Source of the DNA: Cupriavidus necator A5-1
GTDB taxonomy: Bacteria; Pseudomonadota; Gammaproteobacteria; Burkholderiales; Burkholderiaceae
Reading direction: 5' to 3'
NCBI RefSeq assembly: GCF_000744095.1
Contig: NZ_JQLI01000001.1
Coordinates: 1,302,001 to 1,366,000, forward strand
DNA: 64,000 bases
Shown here: piece by piece, positions 8,962 to 18,766 of the stretch
How the letters are laid out: the number at the start of each line of letters is the position of its first letter
How positions within the stretch are numbered: position 1 is the first letter of the stretch
Position numbers and translations under genes: made by a program
The notes under the pieces: generated by a model
Database searches by the model: none
The model's input: only the letters and a program-made list of their open reading frames with translations
What the model was told of the DNA's origin: nothing

Positions 8962-10877
8962 GGTCTTCCGCAATTTGTGTGACGACGGCGAACTCGCGTG
9001 GAGGACCTTGTCGTCGTCTCCCCCGCCCCACTACCACCATTCTTCTGCTTGTTGACAAACCTGGGCGAGCCCACCAGCCTCGTCCTGGCCGTACGCGCTC
9101 ACCCGCCTGCGATGGCAACCGGACTCGCTTGTCCAGCGAGACAAGGCAGGCCGGTGTTCAGTTTGGCTTCAATACCCGCATCCGCAGGAGTTCGATGGTC
9201 GCCCGGCCATACATCTGCCGCTTGAGGAACTTGAGCCGGTTGACGTGACCCTCGGTTTGGCCATTGCTCCATGGCAGCTTGAAGGCCGCCCGCACAGCCG
9301 GTAAGTCGGCGCGCAGGCTTTGCGCGAACCTACGCATTTCCACAGCGTCGCAGCGCGACAGACGCTTCAACCATCGATCGAACTGCCGCAGACTTCGCCG
9401 GTGCATGAGCCCGAGAAACTCCCGCGCAAGGCTGCGGACCTCGTCCACCACGGGTTCGATCTTGCACAGCGCCTGCACGAAGCGCTCGTGGTCCGCGCTC
9501 CCGGGCTCCTCGACGGCAAGCTTCCTCCATCCGACCAGCCATCCGAACACGCGCCGGGCCGACGGGCACGGCATCGTGCGCACGGGTACCTCGACAAGCG
9601 GTGCCTTGCCCTGTGGAAAGAGAAGTCGGACCACGCAACTCTGCACGGAGGCGCGACTCCCCGTATAGCCCCGCTGCTTGAGTTCCTGCCAGATCAGTTC
9701 AGGAAAGCGACAGCCCTGGGCGATTCGTTCCTCGATAAAGCTGCGATGGGGATCCAAAGGCGTCGGACCCCGCGCCTTGGGTGCACGCTCGGGGAAAGCC
9801 CCTGCGGTGACGAACTTGTGCACGGTTCGATTGTTGATTGAGAGCTCGCGCGCGATTCCTTTCATCTTGCCGCCCTGGGCGCGTAGCGCCATCACCCGCT
9901 CGTACAGCGCCAGCCGCGTGGCGCGTCGCTGATCGCTCAGACGCTGCCATGACCGGCGTGAGTTGCGGCTCAGCACCCCCTGCCGGCCCAGGGTCACGCC
10001 ACCGACCTCGACTTGCTGCGCGGCTTGGCGCAGTTGCGGCCCGAGTCGGTACAGCAGCCTCTCGACGTTGTCGCGCAGGTTGCACAGCAGATGCCAGCGA
10101 TCGGAGACTTGCTTGGCTGCCGGCAGCGCGATGTCGACCGCCTCGGAGTAGGCCCCGGCCCGATCCCTGGCGACGATCTCGATCGATGGGTGCGCACGCA
10201 TCCACGCGGTCACCGCAGTTGCTTCCCTGCCGGCGAACACTTCGATCGGCTCACGTCGCTCCAGGTCGACGATGATCGTTCCGTACTGGTGACCGCGCGC
10301 AATCGCCCAGTCATCGATGCCGACGACCCGCGGTCGTGGTTTGCGCTTGCGCCCAGGAGCTCTTCGCAACTCCCGCAGCACGGTGTCGGCACTGGTGCGC
10401 AAGCCCAAGACGTTAGCAAGCCGGGCCGCCGCCTCACCACCGAGGGCGTGGCCCAGCGCGTGCAACGCCCGAGCCTGCGATTGCGTACGACGTTGGTGCC
10501 GACCGGCCAAGGCGTGGATGTTCTCGGCAAACGTACGACGGGGACAGCCGGCGTTCGCACACTTGAAGCGACGCACTTCAACGGCGAGAACGACCGGCTG
10601 CTCGAGCATCGGACGTTCTTCCAGCCTGCGCACATAGCGGCCGTGGAGTCGATTACTCCAACGATGGCAGGCAGGACAAGGTGCCGCGCGAAGCGTACTG
10701 CAGGCTTCGACAGTGATGGTCTCCCCTCGCGCGTCGCTGGAGACGACGCGCTTACCCACACGAGCGAGAATACGATCGATCCCACCGAGAACTTGGCTCA
10801 TGGTAACGATCAACGTAGGGCCAAATCTGCCCGAAATCAAGTCCCCAACGCGGCCGTCACACAAAGTGCAGGAGACC
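8962..10877 (-). mobile_element. ISL3-family insertion sequence
   Basis: Approximate ends come from matching inverted repeats: left GGTCTTCCGCAATTTGTGTG, right reverse complement GGTCTCCTGCACTTTGTGTG. I could not find the expected 8-bp target duplication, so the element may have suffered an adjacent deletion. The right end directly abuts the tail of a tyrosine-recombinase gene (10880 onward), which it appears to have truncated; nothing matching the front of that gene lies at the left end. Confidence 0.75.
9158..10801 (-). CDS. ISL3-family transposase
   Basis: Cut-and-paste transposase of the ISL3 family, 547 aa from the ATG at 10801 (MSQVLGGIDRIL); the open frame extends upstream to 10987 but crosses the IS end. 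An N-terminal zinc-binding part (CPACHRWSNRLHGRYVRRL, then CANAGCPRRTFAE) is followed by an HTH and the DDE core: GIDDWAIARGHQYGTIIVDL, VARDRAGAYSEAV and, near the end, LPWSNGQTEGHVNRLKFLK with the catalytic Glu, closing MYGRATIELLRMRVL. Length and motifs are typical and the gene looks intact. Confidence 0.92.
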   Translation of the reverse strand: MSQVLGGIDRILARVGKRVVSSDARGETITVEACSTLRAAPCPACHRWSNRLHGRYVRRLEERPMLEQPVVLAVEVRRFKCANAGCPRRTFAENIHALAGRHQRRTQSQARALHALGHALGGEAAARLANVLGLRTSADTVLRELRRAPGRKRKPRPRVVGIDDWAIARGHQYGTIIVDLERREPIEVFAGREATAVTAWMRAHPSIEIVARDRAGAYSEAVDIALPAAKQVSDRWHLLCNLRDNVERLLYRLGPQLRQAAQQVEVGGVTLGRQGVLSRNSRRSWQRLSDQRRATRLALYERVMALRAQGGKMKGIARELSINNRTVHKFVTAGAFPERAPKARGPTPLDPHRSFIEERIAQGCRFPELIWQELKQRGYTGSRASVQSCVVRLLFPQGKAPLVEVPVRTMPCPSARRVFGWLVGWRKLAVEEPGSADHERFVQALCKIEPVVDEVRSLAREFLGLMHRRSLRQFDRWLKRLSRCDAVEMRRFAQSLRADLPAVRAAFKLPWSNGQTEGHVNRLKFLKRQMYGRATIELLRMRVLKPN

Positions 10878-10879
10878 CC

Positions 10880-10987
10880 AATTTTGGCCATGCCTCGATC
10901 GCGACCACCAGCGGCTACCTGCACAGCGAAGAGGATGCACGGCACGAGGCCACGCAGGAGCGCCACCGCATTGGGTGGACCATCCAA
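10880..10987 (+). pseudogene. Tyrosine recombinase (integrase) C-terminal remnant, copy 1
   Basis: Encodes NFGHASIATTSGYLH (with the conserved His of the GHxS box and the nucleophile Tyr) and the tail EEDARHEATQERHRIGW. The same tail occurs at 19898-19999 in the second, larger remnant. The 5' part is missing and replaced by the ISL3 element. It is directly followed by the 87-bp repeat that recurs at 20588. Confidence 0.85.
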
Positions 10988-11072
10988 GGCGTAAAGCGCG
11001 TCAGCACACTAGGCGAAGGGCATTTCCGCACCGATCGGGGACCGCATCCGAGAATGATGCCCATCCTGATCG
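10986..11072 (+). repeat. 87-bp direct repeat, copy 1
   Basis: By eye 79 of 87 positions match the copy at 20588-20674 (shared core CATTTCCGCACCGATCG and CATCCGAGAATGA, ending GCCCATCCTGATCG). Both copies lie on the same strand downstream of an integrase tail, on either side of the phthalate-type operon. It could be part of the ends of a mobile unit. Confidence 0.85.
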
Positions 11073-11147
11073 CGGCCCTGCTCTTCCAGCCAGGCATGCT
11101 GTTCCCTGGCCGCATCCTCACCGATTCTGGCCGCATGGGCCCCAGCA

Positions 11148-11235
11148 ACGTAATAGCCTCGCCGGCAGCCAGTTGCAACGAAATCTCGAACAGGACTTGT
11201 GAGCGGCCATAGCCGGCCTGCGATTGCTCTGCCAT
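11148..11235 (-). pseudogene. LivF-like ABC ATPase N-terminal fragment
   Basis: Only about 30 codons remain, reading MAEQSQAGYGRSQVLFEISLQ and ending LAAGEAITLLG. This matches the start of branched-chain amino-acid ABC transporter ATPases (LivF), which normally continue into the Walker A motif. Here the sequence departs just before Walker A and runs into the region next to the 87-bp repeat. It is probably the stump of a transporter gene once located downstream of the phthalate operon. Confidence 0.55.
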
Positions 11236-11343
11236 GACAACTACGCTACGGCAAGCCGACCATTCCAGCCCCTCCGGGGGGAAGGGCACGGCCTGACGCA
11301 GTGCTGTGCAGCCGGACCGCCGCGAGCACCCGGCGGCATTGAC

Positions 11344-12336
11344 CTACTCAGCCGTGACATTGGCCACCTTGAGCGCCTCAGCGTAGCGCGCCGCCTCGTT
11401 GCTGATTGCCTTTGCGTACTCGCCGCTCGATCCCCCTACCGGCTCGATGCCCGCAACGTGGAATTGCGATATCACCTCCGGCATCTTGACCGCCTCGGCG
11501 ACGGCGTCGGCCATCTTCTTCACCACGGCGTCGGGCGTTCCGGTCGCAGCCAGCACGCCCACTGTCACCGCATAGTCGTATCCGGGCACGACCTCAGAGA
11601 TTGCCGGAATCTGCGGCGCAAGACTCGATCGGTGCAGCGAATTCGTACCGAGGATTTTGACCTGCCCCGATTTGACGAATCCCGAAAGTGAAGGCAGAGC
11701 GGCAAATACGACCTGCACCTGATCTCCGATCAAGGCGGGAACGGATTGGCCGGAGCCTCGGAATGGGATGTGTTTTATATCCAGTTTGAGCGCCGCTTTC
11801 AGCGCCTCCATCGAGAGCTGGTGGCTGCTGCCGATGCCGGAGGAACCGTAGTTCAGCATGCCCGGCTTGGATTTCGCCAGGGCAAGGAAGGAAGCGAGCG
11901 AGTCGGCTGGGACACGTGCGTTGACGGCCAGAAATAGCGGAGACCGTGCGGCGAGCGATACGGGAACGAAATCGCGCTTGGGTTCATACGCCAGGTTCTT
12001 GTAGATCGCCGGGTTGATGGACATCATTGACCCATCGGTCACCAGGAATGTGTAGCCGTCGGCAGGACTGGACTTCAGCGCCTGCGCGGCCACTACGCCA
12101 TTGGCGCCGGGACGATTATCCACGACCACTGGCTTGCCCAGGCGCTGCGTCAGTTGCTGCGACAGGACGCGCGCCACGGTGTCTGGCAACCCACCCGGCG
12201 CATAGGGAACGATAAACCGGATCGGCTTGGCGGGCCACGGTTCCGTACTGGCCGAGGAAACAGCGGGAACAAGTGCCGCGGCCATGAGGCCTAGGCAGAG
12301 CTTGCGTCGTGCAAGACAGGTGTGGGGGCGATTCAT
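11344..12336 (-). CDS. Bug/TctC-family tripartite tricarboxylate transporter receptor
   Basis: A periplasmic solute-binding protein of the Bug family, 330 aa, with an N-terminal signal peptide (residues about 1-30, RRKLCLGLMAAALVPAVSSAS). Typical blocks are WPAKPIRFIVPYAPGGLPDTVAR, LGKPVVVDNRPGANGVVAA, NYGSSGIGSSHQLSMEALK, HIPFRGSGQSVPALIGDQVQ and the C-terminal TPDAVVKKMADAV. It is the last gene of the phthalate-type operon, 110 bp after the MocA-type dehydrogenase, so it probably captures the aromatic dicarboxylate or a related acid. The membrane subunits TctA/TctB are not in the window. Confidence 0.92.
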   Translation of the reverse strand: MNRPHTCLARRKLCLGLMAAALVPAVSSASTEPWPAKPIRFIVPYAPGGLPDTVARVLSQQLTQRLGKPVVVDNRPGANGVVAAQALKSSPADGYTFLVTDGSMMSINPAIYKNLAYEPKRDFVPVSLAARSPLFLAVNARVPADSLASFLALAKSKPGMLNYGSSGIGSSHQLSMEALKAALKLDIKHIPFRGSGQSVPALIGDQVQVVFAALPSLSGFVKSGQVKILGTNSLHRSSLAPQIPAISEVVPGYDYAVTVGVLAATGTPDAVVKKMADAVAEAVKMPEVISQFHVAGIEPVGGSSGEYAKAISNEAARYAEALKVANVTAE

Positions 12337-12446
12337 GTTTTGTCTCCTGATTAAGGCCGATGGTCAGGTGGCGACGCTTGCCGATGCCGTTCTGACGACG
12401 ACATTAGCGGCTGGGCGATGCGGTGCCTTCGATGGGGGACCTTGTG

Positions 12447-13691
12447 TTACTGGCAAAGCGTTTGATCAACTGGGGTAGCGCCGATCGGGCCAGAAGCGGC
12501 AACGTTCTGGTTGATAAGCACGACGTCGCTTTCGTCTCGCGCCGAAGTCAGCATGGCCAGGCAAACTTCAAGCGTGGACCTCGCCCAAGGACCGTCATGG
12601 AGGGGCCTGCGCCCATGAACAACGACATCGACCAGCTCGTCGATCACTTCGAACCGAGGCACCGCAGGCACCCGCAGCGGTATATGTTCGCGCTGCGTAT
12701 TGCCATAGATCCAGACTCCGTCTGGCATGGGCCGGATATCCGCGTGCTCGCAACTGACGATGACCGGCCCGAAGTGTTGGTTCGCGACTGGGCGTTCATT
12801 GCCGACGGGCGACTGCCACGACGATCCGCCGTACGTGCCAGCCGCCTTCAACCGCGCTTCCTCTTCAGCCGAGCCCATCGCCGCGAGCCTGCGCCGCGCT
12901 TTTCCATAGTCCGCGTCGCGCGCAGGGAACCCCATTTCCGTGAAGCCGCCGTTCCAGTCGTCCGAGTCGAATCGCCCATAGCCACTATAAGAGAGTGATG
13001 CATAAGCACCCCCCTCGAACCAAAGCATGGCGCAATAGGCACCTTCGGTTGGCCTGGCCAGATCCCATCTCCCTAACGTTGCCCTCACGCGTGTTGCTGG
13101 CGAACCCGCCAACAAGCGGACGATATCGATCTGGTGCGCCGCCTGGCTGAACACGGCGCCGCCGCCGGCTTCAGTCTGGAGTTCTTCGGGGCGCCGAGGA
13201 CGATAAAGAAAGTCTGTGTAGTTCAGCGCGTGAATCATGCGTACCGCGCCAAAACGGCCAGACTGGATGAGTTGTCGTGCCTGCAAGTAAGGCGAGTCGA
13301 AGCTGTGGCAATGACCCACAATCATCTGGACGCCGCCGCGCACGCAGGCCTCGATCATCTGGTCGCACTCTGCCATGGAGAGTGCCATCGGCTTCTCCAC
13401 AAGCAGGTGTTTGCCGTTCTCCGCGGCCAGGGACGCATGAGCCGCATGGAACTGATGCGGGCTGGCGATGTAGATCGCGTCAATGTCGGGGGACGACGCC
13501 ATGGCCGCCAAGTCGTCGTAGACGGGTGCGTTGAAATCCCGCGCAAACTGCTGGCGCGCCACCTCACGCGGATCGCAAGCGGCGGCAATGCGCACCCGAT
13601 CATCGGCGAGGAATGTCGGTAGCATCAGTGAGAACGCGCGGCCGAGTCCCACGACGCCCAGGCGTACCTTTCTGTTGGGAATTGTCCTCAT
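12447..13691 (-). CDS. Gfo/Idh/MocA-family dehydrogenase (candidate phthalate dihydrodiol dehydrogenase)
   Basis: NAD(P)-dependent oxidoreductase, about 414 aa. The start at ATG 13691 is chosen because it overlaps the TGA of the reductase (ATGA) and places the Rossmann motif [11 protein letters not shown] near residue 10; the longer frame would run far into the reductase gene. The catalytic-type motif [10 protein letters not shown] (Lys of EKP) and [18 protein letters not shown] are present. Phthalate 4,5-cis-dihydrodiol dehydrogenases (Pht4) belong to this family, and the neighbours fit that role: oxidising the cis-dihydrodiol made by the Rieske enzyme to 4,5-dihydroxyphthalate. The exact substrate is inferred from context. 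Confidence 0.85.
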   Translation of the reverse strand: MRTIPNRKVRLGVVGLGRAFSLMLPTFLADDRVRIAAACDPREVARQQFARDFNAPVYDDLAAMASSPDIDAIYIASPHQFHAAHASLAAENGKHLLVEKPMALSMAECDQMIEACVRGGVQMIVGHCHSFDSPYLQARQLIQSGRFGAVRMIHALNYTDFLYRPRRPEELQTEAGGGAVFSQAAHQIDIVRLLAGSPATRVRATLGRWDLARPTEGAYCAMLWFEGGAYASLSYSGYGRFDSDDWNGGFTEMGFPARDADYGKARRRLAAMGSAEEEARLKAAGTYGGSSWQSPVGNERPVANQHFGPVIVSCEHADIRPMPDGVWIYGNTQREHIPLRVPAVPRFEVIDELVDVVVHGRRPLHDGPWARSTLEVCLAMLTSARDESDVVLINQNVAASGPIGATPVDQTLCQ

Positions 13692-14668
13692 AGGTCGATC
13701 ACCAGTTCCGTGCTCTTTGCCCGCGAGACACAGATCATTACCTGGTGCGCCAAGTCTTCCGGCAGGAGAACCATGTCGCGGTGGTCTGCCTCGCCCGATA
13801 CCAGCGTGGTGCGACACGTTCCGCAAGTGCCGCTCTCGCAGGACGAGGGCACATTGCAGCCATGCTGGCGAAGCACGTTCAGGATGCTCACGCCGACCGG
13901 TACCTGGAAGCGCTTTCCGGTGCCCTTGAGCACCACGTCGAAGGGCTTGTCGTCGGCGCGCACCTCGCCGCCTTCGTTGAAGCTTTCAAAGTGCATCTTG
14001 GTGGCGGGCCAGTGACCCGACATGTCTCGCACCGCCTCCATCAAGCCACGCGGACCGCAGCAGTAGACGTGGGTGTCGCCCGGCCGTTCCAGCACGGGCC
14101 ACAGGTCAAAGGCCTTGGCGGGGTCGCCGAAGTCGTGGTGGATCTTGACCTTGCCCTTGAATTCCGGCGCCTGGAGTTCCTTCAGGAAGGCGGTAGTCTC
14201 TGGCGAACGCGTAAAGTAGTAGAGCTTCCACTTCGCGTTCGACAACTCGCCGAAGCTGCGGATCATCGAGAGAATCGGGGTGATGCCGATTCCGCCGGCG
14301 ATGAAGACGTAGGCCTTGGCATTGTCCACAAGTGCAAATGCGTTGTCGGGCACACCCACCGGAATCAGATCGCCTTCCTTGGCGTCGTCGCACAGGCTCA
14401 TCGATCCGCCCTGCCCTTGGGCGTCGCGCTTCACGGCAATCACGTATCGATGCCGCTCGGAGGCATCGTTGCACAGGGAATACTTGCGCAGCAGGCCGTT
14501 TGGCACCTGCACCTTGATGTGCGAACCGGGCGTGAAGGGCGGCAATTCCGACCCGTCTGGCTGCTCGAATTCGAGACTGCGGATGCCCTGCGCGGCATCA
14601 TGGATGCGCGCGATGCGAAGCAGCATCGGCGTATCGGCGTGGGGCTGTAGATTGGCCATGATTCTCAT
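13688..14668 (-). CDS. Phthalate dioxygenase reductase-type (PDR/VanB) flavin/2Fe-2S reductase
   Basis: Transfers electrons from NAD(P)H to the Rieske oxygenase. 326 aa in class IA order: flavin-binding barrel (RKYS, 61-64), nucleotide-binding domain (GGIGITPIL 125-133, YCCGP 202-206) and a C-terminal plant-type 2Fe-2S ferredoxin domain with Cys277, Cys282, Cys285 and Cys313 (CESGTCGTC). It starts 6 bp after the true nadC stop and overlaps the dehydrogenase start by 4 bp, so it is translationally coupled. A second ATG four codons in (MANLQPH) is an alternative start. It looks intact. Confidence 0.93.
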   Translation of the reverse strand: MRIMANLQPHADTPMLLRIARIHDAAQGIRSLEFEQPDGSELPPFTPGSHIKVQVPNGLLRKYSLCNDASERHRYVIAVKRDAQGQGGSMSLCDDAKEGDLIPVGVPDNAFALVDNAKAYVFIAGGIGITPILSMIRSFGELSNAKWKLYYFTRSPETTAFLKELQAPEFKGKVKIHHDFGDPAKAFDLWPVLERPGDTHVYCCGPRGLMEAVRDMSGHWPATKMHFESFNEGGEVRADDKPFDVVLKGTGKRFQVPVGVSILNVLRQHGCNVPSSCESGTCGTCRTTLVSGEADHRDMVLLPEDLAHQVMICVSRAKSTELVIDL

Positions 14669-14674
14669 CCAGTT

Positions 14675-15537
<863 letters not shown>

Positions 15538-15588
15538 CTTGACTCCAGGGAGCCGCGCGGCACGGGTGTCCCGGCGCGCGCGGTGTTC

Positions 15589-16578
15589 TCAAATGCTGTA
15601 GGACTCGTAGGTGGACGGATGGAAGATCTCTTCCACCGCCACCAGCCGCTCGGACAGGCCCTGACCGTGGTGATGGCGCGCGAATGTTTCCAGCGTGCGC
15701 CGGTTGGGCTGGACGCCATACGACCAATAGTCCTCGCCCAGCGTTTCGCGGGCGGCCTTGAGCATTTCCTCGACGAACGGCATGGTCACCTTGGTCGCCG
15801 ACGTATCGGAAAGCTGCTCCAGGGCGTACGCCTTCGACTGGTTGAAGGCCTTGTACACGGCACCCGGCAGCCAAGGATGGGTCTCGGCAAGGGTCTTACG
15901 GATCCCGACCACATGCATGATCGGGAAAACCCCGGTGCGACGGAAGTAATCCTTCGCCATGGTGGTGGGATCCTCGAAGAGCCACGCCACTTTCTCGTTG
16001 CGCAGGGCAGCGGCGCTCGGCGGCCGTGGCGCAATGAACCCGTCGATCTCGCCGCGGTCGAGTAGGTCGGAGATCGTGCGCCCCTCGGGGGCCGATTCCA
16101 CGCGGACATCGGACGGCAACTGCAGCTTCACCTTCTCGGGGCGCCCTGGCGTATCGATGCCACCCCGCACCCACGTGACATCGGACGGTTGGATGCCAAA
16201 GTCATCCTGCAGGACCGCCCGCGCCCACACGATTGCAGTGAGCTGGTATTCAGGGATGCCGATGCGGCAGCCCTTCAGGTCTTCGGGGCGCCTGATACGG
16301 TCCTTGCGCACATAGATCGAGGTGTGACGGAAGGCTCGCGAAAGAAACACCGGAACGGCAATGTAGGGGCAGTCCCCGCGCGAGTGCTTGATCAGGTAGC
16401 TCGAGAATGATAGCTCGGTGATGTCGAAATCCTGGCTGCGCATGGCGCGGAAGAACATCTCTTCCGGGTTCAGCGTCATGTAGACAGGGGCGACGCCATC
16501 GATCTGGATGCGGCCGTCGAGCAGCGCACGGGTACGGTCATAGTCGCCCATGGCGACGGAGAGCTGGAGTTTTGTCAT
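15589..16578 (-). CDS. pht5: 4,5-dihydroxyphthalate decarboxylase family protein
   Basis: 329 aa, resembling the Pht5 family, which has the fold of periplasmic binding proteins but is cytoplasmic. It has no signal peptide and opens LQLSVAMGDYDRTRALLDG, followed by EEMFFRAMRSQDFDITELSFSSYL, GCRIGIPEYQLTAIVWAR, EDPTTMAKDYFRRTGVFPIMHVVGIR and YWSYGVQPN. The known reaction is loss of a carboxylate from 4,5-dihydroxyphthalate to give protocatechuate. It lies 54 bp after the Rieske gene. Identity as a phthalate decarboxylase is supported by the surrounding oxygenase, reductase and dehydrogenase; an isomeric substrate is possible. Confidence 0.88.
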   Translation of the reverse strand: MTKLQLSVAMGDYDRTRALLDGRIQIDGVAPVYMTLNPEEMFFRAMRSQDFDITELSFSSYLIKHSRGDCPYIAVPVFLSRAFRHTSIYVRKDRIRRPEDLKGCRIGIPEYQLTAIVWARAVLQDDFGIQPSDVTWVRGGIDTPGRPEKVKLQLPSDVRVESAPEGRTISDLLDRGEIDGFIAPRPPSAAALRNEKVAWLFEDPTTMAKDYFRRTGVFPIMHVVGIRKTLAETHPWLPGAVYKAFNQSKAYALEQLSDTSATKVTMPFVEEMLKAARETLGEDYWSYGVQPNRRTLETFARHHHGQGLSERLVAVEEIFHPSTYESYSI

Positions 16579-16632
16579 GGATGGGGGCTTTTGTCTCGGT
16601 TGTGCATTGGCGGCCAGCGTGGCGAACGCGAT

Positions 16633-17952
16633 CTACGCCGTGACCGAATAGGACGGTTCGAACTCGAGCCGGTCTTGTCCATCCGGCCATACATAGGTCA
16701 CGTCAAAAGTCCTCCAATCCTCCGTCTTTGGCACGACGGCCTGGAATGAGCAGATGTGGGCGGGAATTGCATGGCTGCCCGTGCCGATCGCTTCGCCGCC
16801 TTGCTGGAAGGCCCGGACGGCTTCCAGCATTTGCTTGCGGAATTCGACAATGGCCAGGTCGCTCGCGCCGAGACGGTCATGGCTGCGGTCCGCAATCGGG
16901 CCCATCGTCAGCCACATGGCCACATCCTGGTTGGGGAAGCCGGAAATCCCGGTGAAGTTGCCAGCCTTCATCGCTTGCCGATCCTGCCAGAAGCGGTTTT
17001 CGATGTTCCGCAGAGGCCGGTAGTACTCGTCAAGGTCCACCCCCACGGTCTGGCGCAGGAACTTGCGCCAGGTTTCGGTTTCCGGTGTCTGCGCCGGATG
17101 ACCCCACGCAATGAAGTAGAACGCCGTATTGGTGTCATCCATCGGCACGTTGATATTGGCGACGTTGTAGAGGTTGTTCGGCGGGATCAGCGCGGTCGCG
17201 GGGGCCACGAAGACCGTGGAGCGAACGTAGTCGTGAGATTGCGCCTGATGGATCGGCCGGCGGATCGCCGCATAGCGGAAGCCATAGCCGCCGCGCTGCA
17301 CCTGGAGGCGCGGCGCCTTGTCGGTGGAGGGGCGCAGCCAAAGGCTGCTGGTCGCCTTGGCGCCGTCGACGCGGGCCGGGACCATGTCCGAGCTATGCAG
17401 GCTGGAGCTGTGGGCCGAGTCGATCGCACCCTCGAGGACCTGTGCCCAGTTGCAGGGCAGCAGCACCTTGGCGATGCTCACGCGGACATCAGCAGACGGC
17501 GCCCAGCGCGGCGGGACGAATTCCGGTACGGCGTCGGAAGGACCCATGTATGCCCACACCATGCCGCCCCACTCGTTGGTCGGGTAGGCCTTGTGCTTGA
17601 CTTTCTCGGCCATACCGCTCGAAGTGGGTTCCGACACCATTTCCAGCACATTGCCCTCGACGTCCATCTTCCAGCCGTGATACAGGCAACGCAGGCCGCC
17701 TTCCTCGTTGCGGCCGTACACCAGTGAGGCCCGGCGGTGAGGACAGTACTCATCCATGACCCCGACGCGGTCGTCGCTGTCGCGGAACACGACCAGGTCC
17801 TCGCCGAACACGCGCGCCTTTACTGGCGCGCCGTCGGGTTCCGGTACCTCTTCGATCAGGCAAACCGGGGTCCAATGCCTGCGCATTAGCCGTCCCATCG
17901 GCGCATCGCCTTCGATACGGCACAACAGATCGTTCTCTTCCTTCGTCAACAT
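16633..17952 (-). CDS. Rieske ring-hydroxylating dioxygenase, phthalate 4,5-dioxygenase-like oxygenase
   Basis: Oxygenase component, 439 aa, first gene of the operon. The Rieske centre has CPHRRASL (Cys70, His72) and CLYHGW (Cys89, His92). The mononuclear iron site shows the EGAIDSAHSSSLH pattern with D178, H181 and H186. Size and architecture fit the single-subunit (alpha-only) phthalate 4,5-dioxygenase group that pairs with a PDR-type reductase, which is encoded downstream. It would convert phthalate or a close analogue into a cis-dihydrodiol. Its upstream region contains two palindromes suggesting control by the MarR protein encoded divergently. Confidence 0.93.
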   Translation of the reverse strand: MLTKEENDLLCRIEGDAPMGRLMRRHWTPVCLIEEVPEPDGAPVKARVFGEDLVVFRDSDDRVGVMDEYCPHRRASLVYGRNEEGGLRCLYHGWKMDVEGNVLEMVSEPTSSGMAEKVKHKAYPTNEWGGMVWAYMGPSDAVPEFVPPRWAPSADVRVSIAKVLLPCNWAQVLEGAIDSAHSSSLHSSDMVPARVDGAKATSSLWLRPSTDKAPRLQVQRGGYGFRYAAIRRPIHQAQSHDYVRSTVFVAPATALIPPNNLYNVANINVPMDDTNTAFYFIAWGHPAQTPETETWRKFLRQTVGVDLDEYYRPLRNIENRFWQDRQAMKAGNFTGISGFPNQDVAMWLTMGPIADRSHDRLGASDLAIVEFRKQMLEAVRAFQQGGEAIGTGSHAIPAHICSFQAVVPKTEDWRTFDVTYVWPDGQDRLEFEPSYSVTA

Positions 17953-18004
17953 CGCTTGGCTCCTGGAGGACGCGTCACCGGTGTAGGCCGGTACTCGCCA
18001 TGAC

Positions 18005-18028
18005 TTATACTTAGGTGACTAAGCATAA
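18005..18028. promoter_or_regulatory. Palindrome, candidate MarR operator 1
   Basis: TTATACTTAG-GTGA-CTAAGCATAA is a 10-bp inverted repeat with one mismatch and a 4-bp centre. It lies about 55 bp upstream of the Rieske start, in the divergent region before the hemerythrin-MarR pair. Size and symmetry fit a MarR dimer site. Confidence 0.65.
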
Positions 18029-18076
18029 TGAGGGAAAGCGACGATGACAAGGGAGCCACCGTGCAACCGAGGGAAA

Positions 18077-18096
18077 ATACTTAGCCGGCTAATATT
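18077..18096. promoter_or_regulatory. Palindrome, candidate MarR operator 2
   Basis: ATACTTAGC-CG-GCTAATATT shares TACTTAG and CTAA half-sites with the palindrome at 18005, about 70 bp away. Two similar sites in one promoter region support binding by the same regulator. Confidence 0.6.
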
Positions 18097-18230
18097 GCTC
18101 GCGTATGGCCGTGCCTGATCAGAATGGGGACCGCCAGGATGAAGTCGCCGGACTGCCAGCGCCGTGCCGAGGAAAAAGCTATGGCCGGCCCCAAGTCAAG
18201 CAGTTGCCCCTCCCCCTCGGAACGTCTAAT

Positions 18231-18246
18231 ATATTCTTAGGAATAT
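18231..18246. promoter_or_regulatory. Perfect palindrome before the hemerythrin gene
   Basis: ATATTC-TTAG-GAATAT, a perfect 6-bp inverted repeat 20 bp before the hemerythrin start, overlapping the likely promoter. It may be an operator for autoregulation, but its sequence differs from the two sites further upstream. Confidence 0.45.
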
Positions 18247-18265
18247 AACAATGTAGGTAGAGCAT

Positions 18266-18724
18266 ATGGCGGCGGACCACTCTTTTATCTGGCATGACGG
18301 GCTGTTGGTCGGGCATCCCGACATCGACGACGAACACCGGCAGGTCGTGGTTCTCATACGCGCGTTGCGGGAGACGCCTGCCGGGGGTCTGGCAGAAGTT
18401 ATGGAAGCGCTACTGCGACTGGCCCAAGCGCATTTCGGCCACGAAGACCGCCTGATGGAGGAAAGAGATTTTCCACCCCGCAAATGCCATATTGGCGAGC
18501 ATGCGGCTGTGCTGGCTTCGATGTCCGCCGTGAAGGCCAGGCTGGAACGCGGCGACATCGCAGTCGTCCGACGGCTTGCGGACGAACTCGAGCGCTGGTT
18601 TCCCGCCCATGTTCAGCATCTGGATTCGGCCCTGGCGCACTGGATCTGGAAGCAGGCTGCCGGTGCCAAGCCTCTTGTCTTCCGCAGGGGTGCTGTGACG
18701 GCCTCAGCTGTAGTGCCCGCCTAA
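18266..18724 (+). CDS. Bacteriohemerythrin
   Basis: A 152-aa di-iron oxygen-binding protein. The metal ligands of the family are visible: IWHDGLLVGHPDIDDEHRQV (His9, His37 region), QAHFGHEDRLMEE (His and Glu), KCHIGEHAAVL and the closing HVQHLDSALAHWIW. There is no signal peptide, so it is cytoplasmic. It lies 42 bp upstream of the MarR gene, probably in one transcript, and is divergent from the Rieske operon. Oxygen delivery or sensing for the oxygenase is an attractive but unproven role. The start ATG follows GTAGGTAGAG. Confidence 0.9.
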   Translation: MAADHSFIWHDGLLVGHPDIDDEHRQVVVLIRALRETPAGGLAEVMEALLRLAQAHFGHEDRLMEERDFPPRKCHIGEHAAVLASMSAVKARLERGDIAVVRRLADELERWFPAHVQHLDSALAHWIWKQAAGAKPLVFRRGAVTASAVVPA

Positions 18725-18766
18725 CACTCATGGCAGAATACATCTTTGGCTTTGCTGTCCGCCCTT

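Noticed and set aside
8740..8973. Possible transposase fragment (YYSSRILGWYLNARVM)
   Set aside because: Too short, no catalytic motif and the surrounding frame looks random.
10013..11212. 399-codon plus-strand frame opposite the ISL3 transposase
   Set aside because: It is the antisense of a well-supported transposase in GC-rich DNA; only its end (the integrase tail) is meaningful.
16756..17727. 323-codon plus-strand frame opposite the Rieske gene
   Set aside because: Antisense shadow; the Rieske frame has all metal-binding motifs.
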